Source: Actinomycetota bacterium | Lineage (GTDB): Bacteria > Actinomycetota > Actinomycetes > Mycobacteriales > Mycobacteriaceae | Reading direction: 5' to 3' | DNA length: 64,000 bases | Assembly: GCA_018268465.1 (NCBI GenBank) | Contig: JAFDWN010000062.1 | Span: 1-64,000, forward strand | Program-made: the position numbers and the translations under genes | The notes under the pieces: generated by a model | The model's input: only the letters and a program-made list of their open reading frames with translations | Told to the model about the DNA's origin: nothing | Database searches by the model: none | Part shown: positions 9,406-17,894 of the stretch, one piece after another | Layout: the number at the start of each line of letters is the position of its first letter | Position numbering within the stretch: the stretch's first letter is position 1

Positions 9406-10494
9406 ATGAGCACCTCGGAGTACGACAGCCTGCGGCCGCCCGAGCCGGCCGGGCGCCGCCGTCGCGGGATCCGGCTCGGCAGGGTGCGCCGCGGCGCCGG
9501 GGACGGTTCGCGCGAGATGCCGATGGTGCCCGAGGCCGAGTTCACGACCTATTACGGGCGTCCGGTGGTCAAACCCGCGCCGTGGGGTCACGAGGTCGGC
9601 GCGTACCTGTTCCTCGGCGGCGTGGCAGGCGGTTCGGGTCTGCTGGCGGCGGGCGCGCAGCTCACCGGCCGTGCCGCGCTGCGCCGCAACGCCCGGCTCG
9701 CGGCGCTGGTGGCCGCGATCCTCAGTGCCGCCGCGCTGGTCAGGGATCTGGGCAGGCCGGAACGTTTCCTCAACATGCTGCGCACGATCAAGCTGACCTC
9801 GCCGATGAGCCTGGGCTCCTGGATCCTCAGCGCATTCAGCGCCGGGATCTCGGTGGCGGCGGCGTCGGAGGTGGACCGGATGACGGGCGAGCGATTGCCG
9901 CTGGGTCCGCTGCGCCCGGTGCTGCGGGCGGTGGAAGGACCCGCCGGACTGGAGGCCGCGGTATTCGCCGCGCCGCTGGCCGTCTACACCGCGGTACTTC
10001 TCGCCGACACCGCCACGCCGACCTGGAACGCGGCGCACGAGGATCTGCCGTTCGTGTTCGTCAGCTCGGCGAGCCTCGCGTCGGCGGGGCTGGCCATGGT
10101 CACGACACCGGTCGCCCAGACCGGTCCGGCGCGGCGCCTTGCCGTCCTCGGCGCCATCGGGGACGTCGTGGCGATGCGGCTCATGGAGCGCCGGATGGAT
10201 CCCGTCGCCGCCGAGCCGTTGCATCACGGCAATCCGGGCCGGATGCTGCGGTGGAGTGAACGGCTGGTGGTCGCCGGCGGCCTCGGCGCCCTGTTCGGCG
10301 GGCATCGCCGCGGTGTCGCGGTGGTTTCCGGGCTGGCGCTTATGGCGGCGTCGGCGCTGACCCGGTTCGGTGTGTTCGAGGCGGGATTGGAGTCCGCCCG
10401 CGACCCTCGGTACACCATCGAGCCGCAGAAACGCAGACTGGCGGCCCGGCGCGCGGCCGGTGTCACCGGCGATTCGATCACCACCGCCGGCTGA
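9406..10494 (+). CDS. fdhC: Formate dehydrogenase membrane subunit, NrfD/polysulfide reductase family
   Basis: The 362-residue product begins with about 55 polar residues ending in TYYGRPVVKPAPWGHEVG. Several hydrophobic helices follow, for example AYLFLGGVAGGSGLLAAGAQ, LAALVAAILSAAALV, and others towards residue 320. This fits NrfD-type quinone-interacting membrane anchors, not the cytochrome b type of E. coli FdnI, because no paired haem-ligand histidines are evident. It would pass formate-derived electrons to menaquinone. The ATG is embedded in the end of the 32-bp repeat array, so its ribosome site is within the repeat. The gene ends the fdh operon. Confidence 0.85.
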   Translation: MSTSEYDSLRPPEPAGRRRRGIRLGRVRRGAGDGSREMPMVPEAEFTTYYGRPVVKPAPWGHEVGAYLFLGGVAGGSGLLAAGAQLTGRAALRRNARLAALVAAILSAAALVRDLGRPERFLNMLRTIKLTSPMSLGSWILSAFSAGISVAAASEVDRMTGERLPLGPLRPVLRAVEGPAGLEAAVFAAPLAVYTAVLLADTATPTWNAAHEDLPFVFVSSASLASAGLAMVTTPVAQTGPARRLAVLGAIGDVVAMRLMERRMDPVAAEPLHHGNPGRMLRWSERLVVAGGLGALFGGHRRGVAVVSGLALMAASALTRFGVFEAGLESARDPRYTIEPQKRRLAARRAAGVTGDSITTAG

Positions 10495-10524
10495 CCCCTC
10501 TCCTTCCCCCCTTCCGCCGAGGGT

Positions 10525-10545
10525 GCGTGTCTGCGGGCGACACGC
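10525..10545. terminator. Short hairpin between convergent fdhC and selD
   Basis: Perfect 7-bp arms GCGTGTC and GACACGC flank a 7-nt loop in the 107-bp gap between the 3' ends of fdhC and selD. There is no T-run, as is common for mycobacterial terminators. The position between converging genes suggests bidirectional termination. Confidence 0.45.
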
Positions 10546-10601
10546 CGCGTACCGGCGGGAGTTTGCGCACGCTCGCCGAGGGATGGGGTGCGTTCGCCGC
10601 G

Positions 10602-11591
10602 TCAGCGCACCCGGATACCCGGCTGCGCGGTGGTGTGCCCGATGACGGGATGGCCGGGCAGTTCGCCGACCACGAGCAACCCTCCGGAGGTCTGCGCGTC
10701 GGCCAGCAGCAGCTGGTCGCCCTCGGTGACGCCGGGGCCGCACGACAGGTGCGGACGCACCCAGTCCAGGTTGCGCCGGGTGCCACCGGAGACGAAACCG
10801 TCGCGCAGCGCGTCGAGCGATGCCGGGATGACGGGTACGGCGCTGCGATCGATCACCGCGCCGATTCCGGAGGCCCGGCACATCTTGTACAGGTGGCCGA
10901 GCAGCCCGAAACCGGTGACGTCGGTGGCCGCCCGCACCCCGGCGGTCAACGCGGCCGCGGCGGCGTCACGGTTGAGGGCGGTCATGATCGCCACCGCCTC
11001 GGCGAACACCTCACCGGTCTGTTTGTGCCGGTTGTTGAGCAGCCCGGTGCCCAGCGGTTTGGTCAGTGTCAGCGGTAGCCGCGGGGCGGCGGCATCGTTG
11101 CGCAGCAGGCGGTCCGGGTCGGCGACGCCGGTCACCGCCATCCCGTACTTCGGTTCCGGATCGTCGATGGAGTGTCCGCCGATCACCGGGCAACCGGCCT
11201 GTGCGGCCACTGCCAGCCCGCCGCGCAGCACCTCGGTCATCATCTCCATCGGCAGTACGCCGCGCGGCCAGCCGACCAGGTTGATCGCGATGACGGGACG
11301 CCCGCCCATCGCGTAGATGTCCGACAGGGCGTTGGCCGCGGCGATGCGGCCCCAGTCGTAGGGATCGTCGACGACGGGGGTGAAGAAGTCGGCCGTGGAC
11401 AGCACGGCCAGATCGCCGACCCGCACGGCGGCCGCGTCGTCGCCGTCGTCGAGCCCGACCAGCACATGCTCGCCCGACTGGCCCGTGAGTCCGCGCACCG
11501 CGTCCTCGAGCTCACCCGGCGGGATCTTGCATGCGCAGCCGCCGCCGTGGGCGTATCCGGTCAGCCGGGCCGCGGGCGATGTCGCGCTCAC
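10602..11591 (-). CDS. selD: Selenide, water dikinase SelD
   Basis: SelD makes selenophosphate from selenide and ATP, the selenium donor for SelA. The 329-residue product has the glycine-rich active site GGGCACKIPPG (Cys19, Cys21, Lys22), so the catalytic position is cysteine and not selenocysteine. AIRS-type segments follow: VLVGLDDGDDAAAVRVGD, FFTPVVDDPYDWGRIAAANA with SDIYAMGG, GGHSIDDPEPKYG and DVTGFGLLGH. The GTG start was chosen because it lies shortly before the conserved region; the frame extends 30 codons upstream without family similarity. It is divergent from rtcB (71 bp apart) and convergent with fdhC. Confidence 0.95.
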   Translation of the reverse strand: MSATSPAARLTGYAHGGGCACKIPPGELEDAVRGLTGQSGEHVLVGLDDGDDAAAVRVGDLAVLSTADFFTPVVDDPYDWGRIAAANALSDIYAMGGRPVIAINLVGWPRGVLPMEMMTEVLRGGLAVAAQAGCPVIGGHSIDDPEPKYGMAVTGVADPDRLLRNDAAAPRLPLTLTKPLGTGLLNNRHKQTGEVFAEAVAIMTALNRDAAAAALTAGVRAATDVTGFGLLGHLYKMCRASGIGAVIDRSAVPVIPASLDALRDGFVSGGTRRNLDWVRPHLSCGPGVTEGDQLLLADAQTSGGLLVVGELPGHPVIGHTTAQPGIRVR

Positions 11592-11662
11592 CTCACGAGC
11601 GTAGGCCCGGCCCGCACCGGAATTCGATTGACCGCGGCGACCGGCACGCCGACGATCGTCCG

Positions 11663-12847
11663 ATGCCCGAGAAGCTCGCACCGAAGCTCATCAACTTCGC
11701 CGGCGAGGTCGACGAACTGACCATCCGGCAGGCGCGGGAGACCGCGTCCATGCCCTTCGTCCACCCGCATGTCGCATTGATGCCCGACGCGCACTACGGC
11801 AAGGGCTCCAGCGTCGGAACCGTCATCCCCACCATCGGCGCCGTCATCCCCGCCGCTGTCGGCGTCGATATCGGCTGCGGTATGCAGGCAGCCCGAACCG
11901 TCTATACGGCAAGTGATTTCGCGGACCGAGGCGCGCTGTCCGAGCTGCGTGCGTCGCTGGAATCCCTGATCCCCATGTCGCCGGGCAACTACAACGCCAC
12001 CCTGACGCGGTTCGATTTCAGCGCACGGCGCATCGCCGGGCTGGAGTCGCAGGCCGGCGAGGCCGGTGTCGACCTGTCGCACAGCCCGAAGTGGCGCGAG
12101 CAACTCGGGTCGCTGGGCGGTGGGAACCATTTCCTGGAACTGTGCCTCGACGAGCAGGACCGGGTGTGGATGTTCCTGCACTCCGGGTCCCGCGGCGTCG
12201 GCAACAAGATCGCCCAACGACATATCAGGACCGCCCAGCGGCTGTGCCAGCAGTGGTGGATCGAATTGCCCAACCCCGACCTGGCCTACCTCCCGCAAGA
12301 CACTCCGGAGTTCGGCGAGTATCTGCGTGACCTGTCGTGGGCGCAGCGCTTCGCCTACGAGAACCGTGAGGAGATGCTCGACCGGTTCCGGCTCGCGCTG
12401 GCCCGTCACATGGGTGGCGACCCGGACAACATCGAGGTGGACCGTGTTGGCTGCCACCACAATTACACGAAGCGTGAACACCACGGCGGTCGGGATGTGT
12501 GGCTGACCCGCAAGGGTGCGATCGACGCGCACGAGGGTGTGATGGGCCTGATCCCCGGCTCGATGGGCACCCGCTCGTATGTGGTGCGCGGCAAGGGTTC
12601 GGCGCTGGGGCTGTGCTCCGCGCCGCACGGCGCGGGCAGGCGCTACTCCCGCACCAAGGCCCGTCAGCTGTTCACGGCCGGGGATCTCGCGGCCCGCATG
12701 GTCGGTATCGAATACCGGCACGGCGAGGCCTGGGTCGACGAGATCCCCGACGCGTACAAGCCGGTGGAGCAGGTGATCGCCGACGCGGCGCCGCTCATCG
12801 AGGTCGTCCACGAACTGCGCCAGATCCTCAACTGCAAGGGCGAATGA
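11663..12847 (+). CDS. rtcB: RNA ligase RtcB
   Basis: RtcB joins RNA 2',3'-cyclic phosphate or 3'-phosphate ends to 5'-OH ends using GTP and Mn2+. The 394-residue product has the metal-binding Cys in VDIGCGMQ, GGGNHFLEL, HSGSRGVGNK, the histidine cluster HHNYTKREHHGG, and SAPHGAGRRYSR with the His that is guanylylated in E. coli RtcB. The ATG used begins the conserved PEKLAPKLINFAGE. It is placed between selD and the tRNA-Sec gene, 33 bp upstream of the tRNA and on the same strand, so co-transcription with the tRNA is possible. A functional link to selenocysteine is not established; it could equally be a passenger. Confidence 0.93.
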   Translation: MPEKLAPKLINFAGEVDELTIRQARETASMPFVHPHVALMPDAHYGKGSSVGTVIPTIGAVIPAAVGVDIGCGMQAARTVYTASDFADRGALSELRASLESLIPMSPGNYNATLTRFDFSARRIAGLESQAGEAGVDLSHSPKWREQLGSLGGGNHFLELCLDEQDRVWMFLHSGSRGVGNKIAQRHIRTAQRLCQQWWIELPNPDLAYLPQDTPEFGEYLRDLSWAQRFAYENREEMLDRFRLALARHMGGDPDNIEVDRVGCHHNYTKREHHGGRDVWLTRKGAIDAHEGVMGLIPGSMGTRSYVVRGKGSALGLCSAPHGAGRRYSRTKARQLFTAGDLAARMVGIEYRHGEAWVDEIPDAYKPVEQVIADAAPLIEVVHELRQILNCKGE

Positions 12848-12880
12848 GCCGGACGCAGGGATACGGCTAGGTTTGGGCGC

Positions 12881-12976
12881 GGAGGCGTTTGGGTTCCTGG
12901 TGGTCCCCCCGGTCTTCAAAACCGGTGAGGTCGAGTAGCTCGGCCTGGCGGGTTCGATTCCCGTCCGCCTCCGCCA
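12881..12976 (+). tRNA. selC: tRNA-Sec (anticodon TCA)
   Basis: The acceptor GGAGGCG pairs with CGCCTCC, followed by discriminator G and an encoded CCA. The anticodon stem CCGGT/ACCGG carries the loop CTTCAAA, giving anticodon TCA at 12916-12918, which reads UGA. An unusually long variable arm is formed by AGGTCGAG and CTCGGCCT, 8 bp with one G-T wobble. The T loop is TTCGATT. The large variable arm, discriminator G and TCA anticodon identify tRNA-Sec. I see seven acceptor pairs and a T-C mismatch where an eighth would be. It lies directly upstream of selA. Confidence 0.96.
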
Positions 12977-13013
12977 GTAGCCGGCCGTGCCGGGGGAGGA
13001 GGGCCCACCGACG

Positions 13014-14333
13014 GTGACCGATGTCGACCCGCGCCGCCTGATCCCGCGCACCGACGAGTTGCTCGGGCTGCCGGCGGTGGCCCGCGCGCGCACCCGGCTG
13101 GGTGAGCATGTCGTGCGCGCGGTGGTGCGCGAGGTGCAGGAGCGTGCCCGAACCGGCGACCTGCCGCCCGAGCGGGTCACTGAGGCGGTGGCCGCGGCGC
13201 TGGCCGCCCGCTCGGCGACGACGTTGCGCCCGGTCCTCAATGCCACCGGCGTCGTCGTGCACACCAACCTGGGGCGGGCGCCGCTGTCGGCCGCGGCGGT
13301 CGATGCGCTGCTCGCGGCCAGTGGCTACGTCGACGTGGAGCTGGACCTGGCCACCGGAACCCGGTCGAAGCGCGGCGTGGCCGCCCGCGCCGCGTTGCTG
13401 GCGGCATGCCCCGCCGCGCAGGATGCGCTCGTGGTCAACAACGGTGCGGCCGCGCTCGTCCTGGCCACCACCGCGCTGGCCGCCGGCCGGGAGGTGGTGG
13501 TCAGCCGGGGGGAGCTGATCGAGATCGGCGCCGGGTTCCGGTTACCCGACCTCATCGCGTCCACCGGTGCGCGACTGCGGGAGGTGGGCACCACCAACCG
13601 CACCCACTTGCGCGACTACGCCGACGCCATGGGCCCGCAGACCGGGTGCGTGCTCAAGGTGCATCCGAGTAACTTCCGCGTCGAGGGGTTCACCGCCGCA
13701 GTGGGGCTGCCCGAACTGCGGGAGCTGACGAGGTCCCACGGTGTGCCGCTGCTCAACGATCTGGGCAGTGGGCTGCTGGCACCCGATCTCCTGCTGCCCG
13801 ACGAACCCGACGCCGCCACGGCCCTGGCCGCCGGGGCCGACATCGTCACCGCGAGCGGCGACAAACTGCTCGGCGGGCCCCAGGCCGGGGTGGTGCTGGG
13901 CAGTGCCGAGATGGTGGCCCGGATGGCCCGTCATCCCCTGGCGCGCGCCGTACGCGCCGACAAGCTGACGCTGGCGGCGCTGGAGGCGACGCTGTGCGCC
14001 GGACCGCCTCCTGTCATGCGGTTTCTGCACGCCGACTCCGGCCGGCTACGGGAGCGCGCCGAACGTCTCGCCGGCGCGGTCGGGGCATCCGTCGTGCCGC
14101 ATGACGGTCGGGTCGGCGGTGGCGGCGCACCCGGTGTGCCACTGCAGGGTTGGGCGGTGCGGTTGCCCGAGGCCGCCGCCGCGCTGCTGCGCGCCGGTGA
14201 TCCGGTGGTGTTGCCGCGGGTCCATGACGGCGCTTGTCTGCTCGACGTGCGTTGTGTGCCCGACGCCGACGATGAGCGGTTGCTGGGTGCCGTGCGGGCC
14301 GCGTTGGGGGCGTTGAACGGCGGGGACCGCTGA
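13014..14333 (+). CDS. selA: L-seryl-tRNA(Sec) selenium transferase SelA
   Basis: SelA is a PLP enzyme that converts Ser-tRNA(Sec) to Sec-tRNA(Sec) using selenophosphate. The 439-residue product has the N-terminal region RLIPRTDELLGLPAV that orients the tRNA, LNATGVVVHTNLGRAPL, NNGAAALVLATTALA, and the PLP lysine in SGDKLLGGPQAG near residue 285. The GTG start follows a strong GGAGGAGGG with good spacing; an earlier GTG at 12987 would add nine residues and sits upstream of that ribosome site. It lies 37 bp after tRNA-Sec and 23 bp before selB, so selC, selA and selB form one unit. Confidence 0.95.
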   Translation: MTDVDPRRLIPRTDELLGLPAVARARTRLGEHVVRAVVREVQERARTGDLPPERVTEAVAAALAARSATTLRPVLNATGVVVHTNLGRAPLSAAAVDALLAASGYVDVELDLATGTRSKRGVAARAALLAACPAAQDALVVNNGAAALVLATTALAAGREVVVSRGELIEIGAGFRLPDLIASTGARLREVGTTNRTHLRDYADAMGPQTGCVLKVHPSNFRVEGFTAAVGLPELRELTRSHGVPLLNDLGSGLLAPDLLLPDEPDAATALAAGADIVTASGDKLLGGPQAGVVLGSAEMVARMARHPLARAVRADKLTLAALEATLCAGPPPVMRFLHADSGRLRERAERLAGAVGASVVPHDGRVGGGGAPGVPLQGWAVRLPEAAAALLRAGDPVVLPRVHDGACLLDVRCVPDADDERLLGAVRAALGALNGGDR

Positions 14334-14356
14334 GCGGGCAGAGTGCCGCCACCTAT

Positions 14357-16141
14357 GTGGTCGCCACGGCGGGTCACGTCGACCACGGCAAGAGCACGCT
14401 CATCCGTGCGCTGACGGGGATGGAGCCCGACCGGTGGGAGGAGGAGCGCCGCCGCGGACTCACCATCGACCTCGGATTCGCCTGGACCACACTGCCGTCG
14501 GGTCGCGAGGTGGCGTTCGTCGACGTGCCGGGGCACCAGCGTTTCCTGGGCAACACCCTGGCCGGGCTGGGTCCGGCTCCGGTGGTGTGCTTCGTGGTGG
14601 CCGCCGACGAGGGCTGGCAGGCACAGTCCGGCGACCACCGGGATGCGGTGGCGGCGCTGGGTATTCGGCACGGGCTGGTGGTGATCAGCCGGGCCGACCG
14701 GGCGCCGGACCGGGCCGCCGGCGTGCTCGCGCAGGCCCGCGCGGAACTGGCCGAGACAGGTCTGCGCGACGCGCCCGCCGTCGTCGTGTCGGCGGTGGCC
14801 GGCACCGGGATCGGTGAGTTGCGCACCGCGCTCGACGGGGTGCTGGCGCGGCTGCCCGAGCCGGCGACCACTGCGCGGTTGCGGCTGTGGGTGGATCGTT
14901 CGTTCACCATCACGGGGGCGGGCACCGTGGTCACCGGAACCCTGGTGGCCGGCACGCTGGCCCGCGGCGACCGGCTGCACCTGCTGGGCGCCGCGCTGGA
15001 GCGGTCCGTCGTCGCGCGTGGGCTGCAGAGTCGCGGACAGCCCTATCCGGCGCTGCCGCCGGTGGCGCGGGTGGCGCTCAACCTGAGAGGGGTGCCGCAC
15101 GACGAGGTGCGCCGCGGTGACGCTCTGGTCACCCCGGATGCGTGGCCGAGCACCAGGACGCTGGACGTGCGGCGCACCACCGGCGGTGCGTTGACCGAGG
15201 CCCCGTCGCAGCTCGTCGTGCACGTCGGAACCGCGGCGGTGCCGGTCTGGCTGCGCCCGTTCGACGACGATCATGGGCGGTTGCGCCTCGGCCGACGGCT
15301 GCCGTTGGTGCTGGGCGACCGGCTGGTGCTGCGCGACCCCGGCAGTCGGCGCGTGCTGGGCGGTGCCGTGGTCCTCGACGCGGATCCGCCCGCGCTGCGG
15401 CGGCGCGGGGACAGCGCGCGCCGCGCGGCCGTGCTCTGCGGGCTGGATCCGCGCGGCGACGTGGCGGCCGAGGTCGCCCGCCGGGGCGTCGTCGAGGAGC
15501 GCCATCTGCGTCTGCTCGGTCTGGTGCTGCCGGATGCTGCGCCGCCCGACGGGGTGCGGGTGCTCGGCGGCTGGTGGGTGCATGACCCGACGTACGAGGC
15601 CTGGCGGCAACGGCTGGACGCTGCGGTACGGGCGCTGCATGAGCGAGATCCGTTGGCCGCGGGGCTGTCCCGTGGCGCAGCCCGTGACCTGCTCGCACTG
15701 CCCGACGAGTCGCTGCTCGACGCCGTAGTCCGCGACGCGGGGCTCGAACAGGTGGGCGGCCACATCCGGGTCGGCGATGCGGACGCGGGCCTCGGGCCTG
15801 CCGAATCCGCGGTGGCCGAGTTGGAGGCCCGCCTGCGGGACGAACCGTTCCGCGCGCCGGAGGCCCATGAGCTGACGGCGCTGCGCCTCGGCGCCCGTGA
15901 ACTCGCGGCGGCCGAGCGCGCGGGCCGGGTGTTGCGCCTTCGCGACGGTGTGGTGTTGCTGCCGACGGGGCCCGCGCTGGCGATGCGGGAACTGGCCCGC
16001 CTCGAGCAGCCCTTCACCACCAGCCAGGCGCGTCAGGCGCTCGGTACGACGCGGCGGGTTGCGATCCCGCTGCTGGAACATCTCGACGCCAAGGGCTGGA
16101 CCCGGCGCCTGGACGCGGGTCACCGCACGGTCGTGAGGTGA
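14357..16141 (+). CDS. selB: Selenocysteine-specific elongation factor SelB
   Basis: SelB is a GTPase that brings Sec-tRNA to UGA codons marked by a SECIS hairpin. The 594-residue product has the P-loop GHVDHGKST, EEERRRGLTIDLGFAW (switch region) and DVPGHQRF; SRAD stands at the G4 position, where EF-Tu has NKxD. EF-Tu-like beta barrels follow, and the C-terminal third (about 370-594) resembles the winged-helix repeats that bind SECIS RNA. Length is close to E. coli SelB (614). The start is uncertain: the only in-frame candidate is a GTG three codons before AGHVDHGK, and a weak upstream start cannot be excluded. Its only visible target in the window is fdhA. Confidence 0.95.
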   Translation: MVATAGHVDHGKSTLIRALTGMEPDRWEEERRRGLTIDLGFAWTTLPSGREVAFVDVPGHQRFLGNTLAGLGPAPVVCFVVAADEGWQAQSGDHRDAVAALGIRHGLVVISRADRAPDRAAGVLAQARAELAETGLRDAPAVVVSAVAGTGIGELRTALDGVLARLPEPATTARLRLWVDRSFTITGAGTVVTGTLVAGTLARGDRLHLLGAALERSVVARGLQSRGQPYPALPPVARVALNLRGVPHDEVRRGDALVTPDAWPSTRTLDVRRTTGGALTEAPSQLVVHVGTAAVPVWLRPFDDDHGRLRLGRRLPLVLGDRLVLRDPGSRRVLGGAVVLDADPPALRRRGDSARRAAVLCGLDPRGDVAAEVARRGVVEERHLRLLGLVLPDAAPPDGVRVLGGWWVHDPTYEAWRQRLDAAVRALHERDPLAAGLSRGAARDLLALPDESLLDAVVRDAGLEQVGGHIRVGDADAGLGPAESAVAELEARLRDEPFRAPEAHELTALRLGARELAAAERAGRVLRLRDGVVLLPTGPALAMRELARLEQPFTTSQARQALGTTRRVAIPLLEHLDAKGWTRRLDAGHRTVVR

Positions 16142-16244
16142 CGCCGCTCGACCTGCGCCGGGTGCGGTGCGGGATGGGGCGGGCGCGGGCGTTCACACTC
16201 CGGACGTAGTGACCAGTCCGCTGCCGTCGTGGCACGATTCACCC

Positions 16245-16982
16245 GTGAAGTACATCGGGAACGACGCGAACCTCGCATCGAGAATTCTCGAGGAGCTCAA
16301 GGCCGCGATCGTCAACGGTGAACTGGTCGCGGGCAGCCTGTACTCCGTCCACGATCTCGCGAGCAGGTTGGGGGTGTCGCGGACCCCGGTGCGTGAGGCG
16401 CTGATCCAGCTGGCCGGGCGGGGCATGGTCCGGTTCGAGCGCAACCGCGGCGTGCGCATCTTGCAGACCTCGCTGCACGACCTTGAGGAGGTGTTTGCCA
16501 TGCGTTTGCTGCTCGAGGTCCCGGCCACCTACCGCGCCGTCACGCAGCGGACGCCCGCATGGGTGAAACTTCTTGGGACGCAGCTGAAGACGATGCAGAA
16601 TGCGGCGGCCCGGCACGACGAGACGGCGTTCATGGCCGCCGACCGCCGGTTCCACGAGATCATCAACGAGGCGTCCGGGAACGTGCGCCTGGCCCGCTAC
16701 ATCGACTCGTTGCGTGACATGGTGCTGCTGCGGGGCACCTCCACCGTCGACCGTTCCCGCGGACTCGACGACATCCTCGCCGAGCACGAGGAGATCTACC
16801 GGCACGTCGAACGTGGTCACGCAGAACGTGCCGCGGCGTCGATGCGGGCCCACCTGCTGCACACCGCGACGCTGTTGATCGCCCAGGAAGCCGAGGCCTC
16901 CGGCGATCCGAAACCGCAAGTTTCCCTGGACTGGACCGCATTCCCGGGACACCGGGAGGCGAGCCGGAGTTTCGTTGACTGA
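16245..16982 (+). CDS. GntR-family transcriptional regulator (FCD subfamily)
   Basis: The 245-residue product has an N-terminal winged helix-turn-helix ([20 protein letters not shown], about residues 35-55) and an all-helical FCD ligand domain with [16 protein letters not shown] regulators sense organic acids and usually repress adjacent catabolic genes, so the lactonase-like and alcohol dehydrogenase genes downstream are likely targets. The GTG start gives normal family length; in-frame starts at 16167 and 16209 would add residues with no family character. No operator could be identified with confidence. Confidence 0.85.
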   Translation: MKYIGNDANLASRILEELKAAIVNGELVAGSLYSVHDLASRLGVSRTPVREALIQLAGRGMVRFERNRGVRILQTSLHDLEEVFAMRLLLEVPATYRAVTQRTPAWVKLLGTQLKTMQNAAARHDETAFMAADRRFHEIINEASGNVRLARYIDSLRDMVLLRGTSTVDRSRGLDDILAEHEEIYRHVERGHAERAAASMRAHLLHTATLLIAQEAEASGDPKPQVSLDWTAFPGHREASRSFVD

Positions 16983-17041
16983 GTAGCATGCTACATGTCA
17001 CACTCCTGGCGGACGGTCACTTCGAAGCGCAGGAGACGCGG

Positions 17042-17848
17042 ATGACGGCACCGATCAAGGTTCATCTCCTCAAAACGGGAACGATGGAGTGCGACCAAAC
17101 CTGGCTCCTGCTCAAACCGGGCCAGACCATCACCGACCGCAGCACGCCGGCCAAGCCGGCGGTGTGGACCACCTGCCCGACGCACGCGGTGCTCATCGAA
17201 CATCCCGACGGCCGCATCCTGTGGGACACCGGTGTGCCGCAGGACTGGGAGACCCGATGGGCGCCGACCGGGTTGCAGGAATTCTTCCCGGTGCAGGACG
17301 GCACCACCTATCTGCAGGATTCGCTTGCCGCACTGGAACTCTCGCCGGATGACATCGACGTGCTGGTGCTGTCGCACCTGCATTTCGACCACGCGGCGAA
17401 CGCGAAGTTGTTCGACAACGGCAAGACGCGGATCGTCTGCAACCGCAATGAGCACGAGGGTGCGCTGGGCATCGCCGGAGCGTTCAAGGGCGCCCATCTC
17501 AAGGCCGACTACGAGGGCATCGACTTCGAGCTGGTGGACGGTGACGCCGAGATCGCCCCGGGGGTCAGCGTCATCGAAACCCCCGGCCACACCTGGGGAA
17601 CGATGTCACTGCGGGTGGACCTGCCGGAGTCGGGTACCAAGATCTTCACGTCGGATGCCGTCTATCTCGGCGCCAGCTGGGGACCCCCCGCGATCGGCGC
17701 GGCGATCGTGTGGGACAGCGTGCGCTGGCTGGAATCCGTCGACAAACTCCGGCGGATCGCCGAGGAGACCGGTGCCGAGGTGATCTTCGGCCATGACCCC
17801 GAACAGGCCGAGAAACTCGCCTTCGCGCCCGCGGGCCACTTCAGCTGA
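17042..17848 (+). CDS. Metallo-beta-lactamase-fold hydrolase, N-acyl homoserine lactonase-like
   Basis: The 268-residue product carries the zinc motif SHLHFDHA (about residue 115), a downstream metal His in ETPGHTWG and a further His in FGHDPEQ. Together with [14 protein letters not shown] near residue 55 this resembles AhlD/AiiA-type lactonases, which open lactone rings. The substrate is unknown; quorum-signal lactones or metabolic lactones are both possible. The start is the ATG following GCAGGAGACG. It lies between the GntR regulator and the iron alcohol dehydrogenase on the same strand, which points to a catabolic operon and not signalling. Confidence 0.8.
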   Translation: MTAPIKVHLLKTGTMECDQTWLLLKPGQTITDRSTPAKPAVWTTCPTHAVLIEHPDGRILWDTGVPQDWETRWAPTGLQEFFPVQDGTTYLQDSLAALELSPDDIDVLVLSHLHFDHAANAKLFDNGKTRIVCNRNEHEGALGIAGAFKGAHLKADYEGIDFELVDGDAEIAPGVSVIETPGHTWGTMSLRVDLPESGTKIFTSDAVYLGASWGPPAIGAAIVWDSVRWLESVDKLRRIAEETGAEVIFGHDPEQAEKLAFAPAGHFS

Positions 17849-17894
17849 GCGGGGCGGCATCCTGATATGACGAGTGGTTGCGCGAGGAGGCGCC

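Noticed and set aside
8272-10881. Very long antisense open frame (869 residues) opposite fdhB and fdhC
   Set aside because: It is rich in Arg, Pro, Gly and His with no recognised motif, and it mirrors well-supported genes; a high-GC shadow frame.
10602-11591. SelD as a selenoprotein
   Set aside because: The active-site residue is encoded as Cys in GGGCACK and no in-frame TGA is present.
13931-16123. Long minus-strand open frame (730 residues) opposite selB
   Set aside because: Low-complexity basic composition and no motifs; SelB on the other strand is certain.
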